A program made the translations under genes and the position numbers. A stretch of 21,162 bases of DNA from JBKPNX01 sp046732855. GTDB lineage: Bacteria > Pseudomonadota > Alphaproteobacteria > Geminicoccales > Geminicoccaceae. The stretch lies in contig JBKPNX010000113.1 in assembly GCA_046732855.1 (NCBI GenBank), positions 1 through 21,162 on the forward strand, read 5' to 3'. Under the pieces are notes generated by a model. The model did no database searches. It worked only from the letters and a program-made list of their open reading frames with translations, and had not been told where the DNA came from. This document shows positions 1 through 8,600 of this stretch, in pieces (the stretch's first letter is position 1; every line of letters begins with the position of its first letter).

Positions 1-17
1 GCCGTAGGCCTGCCGTC

Positions 18-425
18 ATGGACCAGGACACCACGGCTCCGGAGTCGACTGCATGGTCTGCGGGCGGCTCCCCACCGCGCCCGCGGCGGCGGCGCGGCCG
101 GCCGTCGCGCGCCCGCGGCCAGCCGAACTCGTCGGACGACGCCGCCGGACGCTGGACCATCCGGGGCGTACCGGCGCCGGTGCGTGAATTGGCGGTCCGC
201 CGCGCGACCGAGCGCGGCATGACGGTCGGCGACTGGGTCGCCGAGGCGATCGTCGGCTTCGAGCGGGGCACGGCGAAAGGCCGCTTCCAGGGCACCACGC
301 TGCCTGCCACCGAAAGCCCGCCCGATCTGGCGCAGCTGCTCCAGCGCCTGGACGAGCGGCTCACCCGCCTCGAAGGACGTCAGACACTCGGCTTTTTCGG
401 CAGACTTTTCGGCAAACGCGCGTAG
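18..425 (+). CDS. Small Arg-rich protein with a possible ribbon-helix-helix segment
   Basis: Protein of 135 residues with no family I can name. Residues about 20-35 form an Arg/Pro-rich, probably disordered stretch. Residues about 45-80 (WTIRGVPAPVRELAVRRA, then GMTVGDWVAEAI) have the pattern of a short strand followed by two helices, as in Arc/CopG-type ribbon-helix-helix DNA-binding domains; this is inference from pattern only. Residues about 104-120 are a short heptad-like helix (LLQRLDERLTRLEG), and the tail ends in a basic FGRLFGKRA. It is transcribed toward rho and stops 9 bases before the rho stop codon on the other strand, so the two genes converge. Only 17 bases precede the ATG, too few to judge the ribosome binding site. 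Coding is supported by the uninterrupted frame and the structured middle part. Confidence 0.6.
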   Translation: MDQDTTAPESTAWSAGGSPPRPRRRRGRPSRARGQPNSSDDAAGRWTIRGVPAPVRELAVRRATERGMTVGDWVAEAIVGFERGTAKGRFQGTTLPATESPPDLAQLLQRLDERLTRLEGRQTLGFFGRLFGKRA

Positions 426-434
426 CAGGACCGG

Positions 435-1685
435 TCAGGAGTTCATCGAGTCCCAGAACTCGTTATTGCTCTTGGCGGTGCGCATCTTATCCGAGAGGAA
501 CTCGAGCGCGTCGATCGTGCCCATCGGCGAGAGGATCCGACGCAGCACCCACATCCGCGACAACGTCGCGCGATCCACCAGCAGCTCCTCCTTGCGGGTG
601 CCCGACTTGTTGATGTCGATCGACGGGAACACCCGCTTGTCGGCGAGGCGGCGATCAAGCTGGATCTCGGAATTGCCGGTGCCCTTGAACTCCTCGAAGA
701 TCACCTCGTCCATGCGCGAGCCGGTGTCGATCAGCGCCGTCGCGATGATGGTCAGGCTGCCGCCGTCCTCGATGTTCCGCGCGGCGCCGAAGAAGCGTTT
801 CGGCCGCTGCAGGGCATTGGCGTCGACGCCGCCGGTCAGCACCTTGCCGGACGACGGCACCACGGTGTTGTAGGCGCGCGCGAGGCGCGTGATCGAGTCG
901 AGCAGAATCACCACGTCCTTGCCGTGCTCGACCAGGCGCTTGGCTTTTTCGATGACCATCTCGGCCACCTGGACGTGGCGCGTCGCCGGCTCGTCGAACG
1001 TCGAGCTGACCACCTCGCCGCGCACGGTGCGCGCCATGTCGGTCACCTCCTCGGGCCGCTCGTCGATCAGCAGCACGATCAGATAGACCTCGGGGTGGTT
1101 GGCCACGATGCTGTACGCGATGTTCTGCATCAGCATCGTCTTGCCGGTGCGCGGCTGGGCGACGATCAGCGCCCGCTGCCCCTTGCCGAGCGGCGCCACG
1201 ATGTCGATCACCCGGCAGCTGATGTCCTTGGCGCCTTCGGCCTCGAGCTTCAGCTTCTCGGTCGGATAGTAGGGCGTCAGGTTGTCGAAGTGGACCCGAT
1301 GCCGGGCGCGCTCGGGCGGGTCGAAGTTGATCGTGTTGACGCGCAGCAGGGCGAAGTAGCGCTCGCCCTCCTTGGGCGCGCGCACCTCGCCGTCGACGAT
1401 GTCCCCGGTGCGCAGGCCAAAGCGCCGGATCTGGCTCGGCGACACGTAGATGTCGTCCGGCCCGGCCAGGTAGTTCACGTCCGGCGTGCGCAGGAAGCCG
1501 AAGCCGTCCTGCAGGATCTCGAGCACGCCCTCGCCGTAGATCGGCACGCCGCTCTCGGCCAGCCGCTTGAGCGTGCTGAACACCAGGTCCGGCTTGCGCA
1601 GCGTGCTGGCGTTCTCGATGCCGAGCTCTTCGGCGTACTCCAGCAGCTCGGTGGGCGAGCGCCGCTTCAGCTCGGACAGGTTCAT
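435..1685 (-). CDS. rho: Transcription termination factor Rho
   Basis: Hexameric RNA-dependent ATPase/helicase that releases RNA polymerase at Rho-dependent terminators. From the ATG at 1685 (MNLSELKRRSPTELLEYAEE) the protein has 416 residues, close to the family's usual ~420. In order it shows the N-terminal helical domain, the cold-shock-like primary RNA-binding fold (GVLEILQDGFGFLRTP), the Walker A loop (QPRTGKT), Walker B (VVILLDSITRLARAYN), the Q-loop region (LTGGVDANALQRPKRFFGAA) and the R-loop (EFKGTGNSEIQLDRRLADKR). The frame stays open upstream to a TTG at 1916, and an ATG at 1784 would add an acidic 33-residue extension. Neither upstream start has a clear Shine-Dalgarno site, and the TTG lies upstream of a TTGACA promoter-like hexamer. 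The family length favours 1685; the start is less certain than the identity. It lies downstream of hemE-hemJ in the same direction. Confidence 0.96.
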   Translation of the reverse strand: MNLSELKRRSPTELLEYAEELGIENASTLRKPDLVFSTLKRLAESGVPIYGEGVLEILQDGFGFLRTPDVNYLAGPDDIYVSPSQIRRFGLRTGDIVDGEVRAPKEGERYFALLRVNTINFDPPERARHRVHFDNLTPYYPTEKLKLEAEGAKDISCRVIDIVAPLGKGQRALIVAQPRTGKTMLMQNIAYSIVANHPEVYLIVLLIDERPEEVTDMARTVRGEVVSSTFDEPATRHVQVAEMVIEKAKRLVEHGKDVVILLDSITRLARAYNTVVPSSGKVLTGGVDANALQRPKRFFGAARNIEDGGSLTIIATALIDTGSRMDEVIFEEFKGTGNSEIQLDRRLADKRVFPSIDINKSGTRKEELLVDRATLSRMWVLRRILSPMGTIDALEFLSDKMRTAKSNNEFWDSMNS

Positions 1686-1881
1686 GAACCCGGCGTCCGG
1701 AGGCGGGCCGGCTTCATCCTCGCTCAAGGGAACAGGCGGTTCCTGCAGCACGTCGGTCTCACCGGGTTCCGGGTAGTCGTGCATCAGCGGCCGCTCGATA
1801 CGGGCGCGCGGCCGCCGCTTGCGGGAAGGCGGGATATTGATAATGGGATCAACGCTTCGCGAGAGGTCTCGACTTGGGGCG

Positions 1882-1910
1882 TGCTTAGCCAATTCGCCCC
1901 GTTCTGTCAA
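1882..1910 (-). promoter_or_regulatory. Possible rho promoter
   Basis: On the minus strand a perfect -35 hexamer TTGACA (1910-1905) is followed after 17 bases by TAAGCA (1887-1882), a poor -10. It sits in the hemJ-rho gap and would give a 5' leader of roughly 90 bases to the ATG at 1784 or 190 bases to the ATG at 1685. A long leader would fit the rho autoregulation known from E. coli, but the -10 is weak. Confidence 0.3.
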
Positions 1911-1952
1911 ACCCAAAGCGGACGATTGTCCGCGGCAGACGGCGGATCGCGA

Positions 1953-2387
1953 TCATCGGCCCGGTTGAAAGACGGCCAAAATCACGATGCCGATGAACAA
2001 CAGCGTCGGCACCTCGTTGAACCAGCGAAAGCTCCGTTCGCTCGCCGGCCGACGATCCGCGGCGAACTGCCTGACGAACCGGGCCATCACGCCGTGGCTG
2101 AGCGCGAGCAGCACCACGAGCGCGGTCTTGACGTGCAGCCAACCGGCCGACCACTGCCCCTCGACCGTGGCCAGCGCGATGCCGAAGCCGAGCGCGGCGA
2201 TCATCGCCGGCGTGGCGATGCCGCGGAGCAGGCGGCGCTCCATGACCTTGTATTTCTCCGACGCTTCGCTGCCGGCGGCGACCTGGCTATGGTAGACGAA
2301 CAGCCGCGGCAGATACCACAGCCCGGCCATCCAGGCGGCGAACGCCATGATGTGCAGGGCTCTCAGCCAGAGAACCGGATCCCTCAC
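1953..2387 (-). CDS. hemJ: HemJ-type protoporphyrinogen IX oxidase (UPF0093)
   Basis: Membrane protein of 144 residues (family usually ~140-150) that oxidises protoporphyrinogen IX to protoporphyrin IX, the penultimate step of haem synthesis in most alphaproteobacteria. The N-terminal signature LHIMAFAAWMAGLWYLPRLF contains the conserved His (residue 12) in the first membrane helix. Three further hydrophobic helices lie at about 56-77, 84-105 and 126-141, and the basic stretch KYKVMERRLLRG lies between helices 1 and 2. The start is a GTG at 2387-2385 that overlaps the hemE TGA stop (GTGA), which suggests translational coupling. The same frame runs open upstream through hemE, but that part is only a shadow of hemE. 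The neighbour is the uroporphyrinogen decarboxylase of the same pathway. Confidence 0.92.
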   Translation of the reverse strand: MRDPVLWLRALHIMAFAAWMAGLWYLPRLFVYHSQVAAGSEASEKYKVMERRLLRGIATPAMIAALGFGIALATVEGQWSAGWLHVKTALVVLLALSHGVMARFVRQFAADRRPASERSFRWFNEVPTLLFIGIVILAVFQPGR

Positions 2388-3424
2388 GAGCGAACGCTCT
2401 GCGGCAGCCGCACCGATTTGACGTATTCCACCAGCGCGCCCACCGCGGCGGGATCGGTCTGCGGCAGCACGCCATGGCCGAGGTTGAACACGAACGGGCG
2501 CTCGCCGAGCGCCTCGACGATGCGGCGGGCCTCTCTGCAGGCGACGTTCCCGCCGGCCACCAGCGCGGCCGGATCGAGGTTGCCCTGCAGGCAGACCGGG
2601 GGCAGGACGTCGCGCGCCCAGCTCAGAGGCACGCCGCTGTCGAGACTGACCGCGTCGACCGGGACCGTTGCGGCGAAGCGCTGGTACAGGACGCCGGCAC
2701 CGCGCGGAAACGCGATGATCGGCACGTCGGGGTGTCGCGCCTTCAGCCGCGCCGCGATGCGCGCCGCGGGCGCGATGCACCAGCGCACGAATTCGGCTTC
2801 GGGCAGGACGCCCGCCCAGCTGTCGAATAGCTGCACCACGTCCGCGCCGGCATCGATCTGCGCTGCCAGATGCTCGAACACCGCCGTGCTCAGAAGCTCG
2901 ATCAGCCGAGCGAAGATCTCGGGCTGGGCCAGCGCGAACGCCCGCGCCGTATAGAAGCCGGGAGTCGAGGCGCCCTCCACCATGTAGGCCGCAAGCGTCC
3001 ACGGCGCCCCGGCAAACCCGATCACCGCGGTCCCGTCCGGCAGAATGCGGCGCACCTGCCGGAGCGCGGCATAGACTGGCGCGAGACGGTCCAGATCGAT
3101 GGGCCGCTGTAGCCGCTCGATCGCAGCTGCATCGCGCAGCGGTGCGAGCTTCGGCCCGGAACTCTCCTCGAAGCGGACCCGGCAACCCAGCGCATCGGGC
3201 ACGACCAGAATGTCGGAGAACAGAATCGCCGCATCGAGACCATAGCGGCTGACCGGTTGCAGGGTGGCTTCGCTCGCGAGCTCCGGCGTGTAGCAGAACT
3301 GGAGAAAGTCGGATGCCTGCTGGCGCAGCGCCCGGTATTCGGGCAGGTAGCGGCCGGCCTGGCGCATCAACCAGATCGGCGGCCGCGCGCCCGGCCGCTT
3401 TTTCAGCGTATCCAACAGCAACAT
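2384..3424 (-). CDS. hemE: Uroporphyrinogen decarboxylase
   Basis: Cytosolic enzyme that removes four carboxyl groups from uroporphyrinogen III to give coproporphyrinogen III. Its 346 residues match the family length. The N-terminal signature PIWLMRQAGRYLPEYR carries the substrate-binding arginines (R21, R25), the catalytic Asp lies in ILFSDILVVPDALG (D71), and the second signature GFAGAPWTLAAYMVEG is present near residues 135-150. The ATG at 3424 is preceded by GGAG at suitable distance. The stop codon overlaps the hemJ start. This gene forms the left border of the candidate replication origin, the position it holds in Caulobacter and Rickettsia. A TATGAT hexamer on the minus strand at 3477-3472 lies about 50 bases upstream and could be its -10, with no good -35. 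Confidence 0.97.
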   Translation of the reverse strand: MLLLDTLKKRPGARPPIWLMRQAGRYLPEYRALRQQASDFLQFCYTPELASEATLQPVSRYGLDAAILFSDILVVPDALGCRVRFEESSGPKLAPLRDAAAIERLQRPIDLDRLAPVYAALRQVRRILPDGTAVIGFAGAPWTLAAYMVEGASTPGFYTARAFALAQPEIFARLIELLSTAVFEHLAAQIDAGADVVQLFDSWAGVLPEAEFVRWCIAPAARIAARLKARHPDVPIIAFPRGAGVLYQRFAATVPVDAVSLDSGVPLSWARDVLPPVCLQGNLDPAALVAGGNVACREARRIVEALGERPFVFNLGHGVLPQTDPAAVGALVEYVKSVRLPQSVRS

Positions 3425-3810
3425 GCCTGAGACTCCGGCCAGTCAGCGCGCTCCGTGTTCTTCCTTCTCTAATCATATCTTAAGGAATCTTAGTGATGGT
3501 AGCTGAGGTAGCCGGGCGGAATCCGGGAATTCTTTGATTTTGGCCTGACTGTCCACAATCCTGCGGAAAAGCAGGCCCCGGCCAAGCGCCATTGGATAAC
3601 ACCAGGAGCATCTGCGCGAGAGCGGCCCTGCATGTCGGACATCCGTCGTGTGAATCGTGGGAGTGCTTTCAGCTCGATCCCGTTCCGTTCGCAGCTTGCC
3701 AACGCGCATGAGCTGTGCCCGCAGCTGCGCGCAACCGCTGGGACGCCGCTCGGTGAATCAAGTATAACGGCGCGCACGGCGGATTGTCCCCAGTCCGCCC
3801 ACAGCTTGCC
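3425..3810. other. Candidate chromosomal replication origin (hemE-PPSR gap)
   Basis: This 386-bp non-coding gap lies between divergent hemE and the DUF299 (PPSR, 'RP001') gene. In Caulobacter crescentus and Rickettsia prowazekii this gap is the chromosomal origin. Seen here: positions 3461-3500 are A/T-rich (27 of 40 bases), unlike the GC-rich surroundings, and could be an unwinding element. Five GANTC sites lie at 3431, 3485, 3519, 3652 and 3755. Three nonamers match TTATCCACA at 7 of 9 bases: CTGTCCACA (3549-3557), TTATCCAAT read on the minus strand (3599-3591) and TTGTCCCCA (3784-3792). TTAA and TTAG separated by six bases (3480-3493) resemble a CtrA site with the wrong spacing. ATCTTA occurs twice exactly 10 bases apart (3477, 3487). 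No perfect DnaA box is present, so the assignment rests mainly on gene order. Confidence 0.5.
3740..3768 (+). promoter_or_regulatory. Possible promoter of the PPSR gene
   Basis: A good -10 hexamer, TATAAC (3763-3768), is preceded after 17 bases by GGGACG (3740-3745), a weak -35 with GAC matching. Transcription would begin near 3775, giving a leader of about 36 bases to the ATG at 3811. Confidence 0.4.
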
Positions 3811-4698
3811 ATGGGGGATTCCCCGGTGCGCGTGCATCTCCACCTCGTCTCGGATTCGACGGGTGAGACAGTGACCACGGTGGCCCGTGCCTGCGTGGCG
3901 CAGTTCGAGGGCGTGGTCCCGGTCGAGCACGTATGGTCGTTCGTGCGCAGCCGGGCGCAGGTCGACCAGGTGCTCAGCATGGTCAAGGCCTTGCCCGGAG
4001 TGGTCATCTTCACCTTGCTTTCGCCCGACCTGCGGCAAGTCTTGTACGAGGGCTGCCGGACGCTGAACATTCCTTGCGTCGCGGTGCTGGATGGCGTGGT
4101 GGCCGCGCTGTCCAGCCTGCTCGGGGCCGAATCCCGCCCGGCGATCGGCCGTCAGCACGCGCTGGACGCCGGCTACTTCTCCCGCATCGACGCGATGACC
4201 TTCATGCTCCGCCATGACGACGGCCAGTGCGCCAGCGAGCTGGATCAGGCGGACGTGGTACTGGTCGGGGTGTCGCGCACCTCGAAGACGCCGACTTCGA
4301 TCTACTTGGCCAACCGCGGCATCAAGGTGGCGAACGTGCCCGTCGTTCCCGACTGTCCCTTGCCCGCGGAGCTGGATCGGTTGACCGCGCCGCTCGTGGT
4401 CGGCCTGACGATCAGCCCGGAGCCTTTGGTGCAGATCCGGATGAACCGGCTGCGGCAGCTGCGCCTGGAAAGCGACACGAGGGCCGGCGGGCCGGTCGAG
4501 GGCGACTACGCCGAGCTCGAACGGGTGCGCGCCGAGCTCGTGCATGCGCGCCGGCTGTTCGTCCGGCACGGCTGGCCGGTGATCGACGTCACCCGCCGTT
4601 CGGTCGAGGAGACCGCGGCGGCGATCTTCCAGCTGTTGCAGGCGCGCGAGGGCCTCCGCCCGCCGCCAGCAGACGGCCCCGAGGGAACACCATCATGA
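3811..4698 (+). CDS. PPSR family kinase/pyrophosphorylase (DUF299)
   Basis: Bifunctional regulator that phosphorylates (ADP-dependent) and dephosphorylates a threonine of PEP synthase or pyruvate,phosphate dikinase. The target enzyme is not in the window. From the ATG at 3811 it has 295 residues, within the family's ~270-300. It begins with the typical VHLHLVSDSTGET, has the DAMxF...RHDDGQ segment near residues 127-139, the P-loop-like GVSRTSKTPTSIYLANRG (153-170), and ends in a helical region with VIDVTRRSVEETAAAI. The frame opens at a TTG at 3784, but homology begins after the ATG. It flanks the candidate origin, as its homologue RP001 does. Its stop overlaps the next ATG (ATGA), suggesting coupling. 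In many alphaproteobacteria maf and aroE follow; here they do not. Confidence 0.93.
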   Translation: MGDSPVRVHLHLVSDSTGETVTTVARACVAQFEGVVPVEHVWSFVRSRAQVDQVLSMVKALPGVVIFTLLSPDLRQVLYEGCRTLNIPCVAVLDGVVAALSSLLGAESRPAIGRQHALDAGYFSRIDAMTFMLRHDDGQCASELDQADVVLVGVSRTSKTPTSIYLANRGIKVANVPVVPDCPLPAELDRLTAPLVVGLTISPEPLVQIRMNRLRQLRLESDTRAGGPVEGDYAELERVRAELVHARRLFVRHGWPVIDVTRRSVEETAAAIFQLLQAREGLRPPPADGPEGTPS

Positions 4699-5503
4699 TG
4701 GCGAGCTACGGCACCTTCGGTGAGACCCGCCGGCGCCAGCGCCGCGCGGCAGGGTGGGGTCTGGTCCGCTTCCTGTGCGCGCTCGGGGCCGTGCTGGCCG
4801 TCGGAGTCTACGGCTATCTGGTCGGCGCGTCGGCGAATCAGGCGCGGACCGCGCAGCTCGAGGCCGATCTGGCCCGCGCGCAGCAGGACAATCTCGACCT
4901 GCACGACCGCATGGCCGCAGCCGCCGAGCAGTCGGCCGATGCGGCGGCGGCGGTGGAGAGCATGCGGCAGCGGCTTGCTGCGGCGATTCCAAGCAGCGAG
5001 GCGGCCGATCTGCTCGGCCGGTTGCGCGCGCAGCTCAGCGCCGGGGCTGATCCCGCGCGGCTCGCGGTGCTGATCGACGCGGCGCACGACGAGGACACCT
5101 GTCAGAGCGAGCCCGTGACCAAGCGGTTCATGCCGCGCACGCCGGTCAGCGCCGGGCCGCTCAGCTGGGTCCGCTTCGATGATCGGGTCGTGGTGACCGG
5201 TGAAGGCGAGCCGGCGCGCAGCGAGACCGGCCTGGCGGAGGCCTGGTACGATCCGGCGCGGCCCGTCCGCCTGCAGTTCCGGACTCTGGACGGCGCGAGC
5301 AGCACATCGTTCCGTTCACCCACCGAATGGTGGTCGACGGCAAGGAATACCGCTTCAACGCGGCCAGCATCACGCCCCGGTTTCTCGAGGTGACCGGCCG
5401 GGCCTGCCCGTTGCCGGAAGCAGGTGACGACTCGAGCGCGAGCGCCGAGGATACGCAGACGCCGCACGCCGCGACACCCGAGCCGGATGCGCTGACCGAA
5501 TAA
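4695..5503 (+). pseudogene. Unknown single-pass membrane protein, frame broken near 5292
   Basis: The ATG at 4695 overlaps the TGA of the upstream gene; a second ATG follows at 4698. The product has a basic N-terminus (TRRRQRRAAG), one hydrophobic helix at about residues 21-43, an Ala/Gln/Asp-rich coiled coil at about 47-97, then a presumably periplasmic domain with a WVRFDDRVVVTG stretch. The starting frame ends at 5393, but from about 5294 the protein-like reading moves to the -1 frame (CGC GAG CAG CAC, then MVVDGKEYRF, ITPRFLEVTGRACPLP) and ends at the TAA at 5501-5503. A single missing base between the GAC codon ending at 5291 and the CGC at 5294 explains this. Repaired, the protein would have about 269 residues and two cysteines able to form a disulfide. 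I do not recognise the family. Sequencing error, true mutation or programmed -1 shift are all open. Confidence 0.6.
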
Positions 5504-5526
5504 GCGCCGGACCTGGCGTCCGGCGC
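5504..5526 (+). terminator. Strong hairpin after the PPSR operon
   Basis: A perfect 9-bp stem, GCGCCGGAC / GTCCGGCGC with a CTGGC loop, begins directly after the TAA stop at 5503. No T-run follows, so it may act as an RNA-stabilising or Rho-assisted end rather than a classical intrinsic terminator. Its position supports 5503 as the true gene end. Confidence 0.55.
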
Positions 5527-5671
5527 CCGTCGGTCATGCCCTGGCCGCGCCAGCTATCTTGTCCAGAGAGTAGAGGCATCGAACTCCCTTAGAGGTTGCT
5601 CCTCGGCGCTGTTTGTCATACAATTCGTTGTTACCCAACTAAGTGCGCCAACACGAAATCTTTGTATTTGA
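5527..5671. other. Non-coding gap before the STAND gene
   Basis: The composition changes here from GC-rich to clearly more A/T-rich, notably at 5610-5671. TTGTCA at 5613-5618 could be a -35, but the hexamer 17 bases later (CAACTA) is a poor -10. No strong Shine-Dalgarno sequence precedes the ATG at 5672. I see no tRNA, integrase site or terminal inverted repeat. Confidence 0.5.
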
Positions 5672-8600
5672 ATGGCGAAAGACTCGGCCGCTGAGCAACG
5701 GAGCGGTTTTGGCGAGGAGCCGTCGGCGCCGGTCGATCAGGACACCGCCAAGAACGCTCGAGAAGCGACTGCCATCTCCACGCAGCCGCCGAAGCTCTTC
5801 GGACAAACGGTAAAAGAGACCACAGCGCGCCTCACCCTCCTGATCACCTATCTGGGCGCCTTGGGCGCTCTGGTCATCGGCTTCAACAAATTCTCGGGCG
5901 AGATCGGTCTGGAGAGCCGGATCTTGCTCATTGGCGGCGCGGTCCTGCCGCTTTTGGTCGTGTTTGCCACCCATACGCTCCCCATTTGGTTGCGCTCAAA
6001 GCGTGAACGGCGTCTAGTCGAAGAAGGCATAAGCGGAACGCTTAGGCATCCATCCTATTTCCAGCTCACACCTTACGAAGAGAGAGATGCCGATCGCTAC
6101 CGTAGGGCAGACAACGTCCACGATGACGTGCTTTCTTGGATCGCCAAGACCGATGAACCCCTTCTTTACCTGACTGGTCGCTCCGGCACCGGCAAGAGTT
6201 CTCTGCTTAACGCATGGGTGTTGCCCAAGCTCAGACAACAGGGTGATGGATTCGAGCCGCTATTGGTTCGCGGCTTTGATGACCCGATAAAGGAGCTGCT
6301 GCAGGTACTCCTCACGCCCGGCCGAATCTGGCGTCAGCCACCAGCGCAAGAACACGACGCCCGAACTACTCTTAAGCGCGCCTCGGCCCATCTGCATCCG
6401 AAGCGGATCCTGATTGTCTTTGATCAGTTCGAGGAATTTCTGATCCTGCATGATGCAGAAACCCAGAGCCAGGTAACAGAATTCCTTAGATCTTTGTTGG
6501 AGGAAACCCTGCCAAGAGTCACAGTGCTTGTGGTGCTCCGCACCGACTACCTGGGGCAGCTTCACGAGGTGGGTTTACCGCCGTTGCGTCAAGGATACAA
6601 CTGGAGAGAGATTCCCGCATTCACAGTGAGTGCCTCGAGAGAATTTCTGGCAAATTCCGGCCTCGACATAGGGCGGAACTTGATCTATGAAACCTTGAGA
6701 GAAGCCAGCGACATTGAGGAAAATAGAGGTCTAATTCGACCCGTTACCCTCAATATGCTTGGTGTTATTCTGTCGAGGTACAGCCAGCATTTGCCGAAGG
6801 GGGTAGAACCACGGGCGCTCATCAGAGGCCATTTGCGCGACGCGATCAACCAGCGGGATGTACGCGAGCACGCCCCACACATCCTTCGCCTCATGGTGAC
6901 CGAAGCAGGTACCAAACTTCCGCGTTCTGTCGAGGATCTTGCGCGCGGGACGCGCCTCCCGCCACAGGTCGTCAAAGGGTGCCTCCACATCCTCTCTCGA
7001 GAACACCTCGTACGAGCAATCGATCCGCGCAACGAAGTTTGGGAGATATCGCACGACTTTGTTGCTCTCACACTAAACCAGATATTAAACAGCTGGAAAT
7101 TGCCCCCGTTTCGACGCGTTCTAAAGTGGGCTGGACCCGCTTCTCTGGTGATTTGGGGCATCCTTTTCCTGGGTCTTTTCCCGGTCTATCGAGAATGGCT
7201 CCACGTGCGTGCTGCGCAAGAGTTGGGCGCTATGGGCTTCAGGATACTGTCTCAAAACGATGGCTATAGCATAAGCTTTAGAGGCGATCAGTTTGAAGTT
7301 GGCAAAGTACGTAAGTTGCTTGGGAGTTTGAGCTCAACTGTTCGAACCTTTTCAACACAAAATCCTGAAGAACCACCAAAACTCAAGGTGGAAGAGATCA
7401 GCTTACCTGATCAGAAATATGACTCCTCTACTATGGAATACGGCGACTATTCTAAGGAACGGGGAATTCTACTTTGGTCAAATATTCGCGATTATGTGGA
7501 GAAATATGTAAACTGGCGAAAAACCAAGGATAGCCCGACCATTACGGACTTAAGCTTTCTTGAAGACGTCAGATCACTGCAGTGGTTAGATCTGGTAGAC
7601 AATCGAGGAACTATCTCGGATCTTGATCTTCTTGAGGGCCTTGAGGAATTGAGATCCTTAGGAATTGCCAATCTTTCAACATCATACGTTCGGGGTTTCG
7701 AAACGTTTGTTAACTTGAAGACGCTGCGGATCGTCGATCCGAGCGTATTGGAGTTTGTTATTGATGGAAACGATGTTATCGAAGAACTGGGCATAGAAGC
7801 AACAGCGAGACCGGTTTTGGAGATACAGCAACAACTTGAAGATCTCGTGAGGCACCGGCCCACGCCGGCGGGAGACGAGATATTAAGCACGCTAGAGAGC
7901 TTGGCGAGGTGTGCCGTTCCTTTATGGGGAGAGGAAGAGACCCCGAGTGTTGATAAGCTCCGACTACGAGAGATGAAGGCATTGCGGAAGATCGATCTAG
8001 GCTGCATTAGAGTGACGGAGTTTGACCTAAGTTCCTTAGGGGCCCTTGAGTCCATCAAGTTCATGAATAAGGGCGTAAACGTTTTTCGATTGAGACACGC
8101 TGGGGCCTTGGAGACATTGGACCTGGAGGGGAAAAGCCTCGTAGACCTGACCCTGGAAGACGTGCCGGCGTTGGAGAAGGTGTCCCTGGGGCGAACGCCT
8201 TTGACGACGACGCAAGGCCTGGAAAACTTGCCGGCGCTGCGCGCATTGGACCTCAACTTTAGCGAAGTCACCGACCTGGCCGGGCTGAAGAACCTGCCGG
8301 CGTTGGCGGAACTGTTCCTCGCGGGCACGCCTTTGACGACGACGCGAGGCCTGGAAAACTTGCCGGTGCTGCGGAGATTGGAGCTCCGCTGGAGCGAAAT
8401 CGTTGACCTGACCGGGCTGAAGAACCTGCCCGCGTTGGCGGAACTCTCCCTCGCGGGCACGCCTTTGACGACGACGCGAGGCCTGGAAAACTTGCCGGCG
8501 CTGCGAACACTTGACCTGAGTAAGACCCACCTCACCGATCTGACCGGGCTGAAGAACCTGCCCGCGTTGGAAGCGTTGTACCTCGACGGCACGCCTCTGA

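Noticed and set aside
924..2954. 676-codon plus-strand open frame
   Set aside because: It lies antisense across rho, hemJ and hemE, which are certain genes, and has the His/Asp/Arg-rich look of a GC-rich shadow frame.
1953..3476. 507-codon minus-strand open frame
   Set aside because: Only its last 144 codons (from the GTG at 2387) are hemJ; the rest is an out-of-frame shadow of hemE.
3784..3810. TTG start for the PPSR gene
   Set aside because: The nine extra residues have no family similarity, and the ATG at 3811 fits the usual N-terminus.
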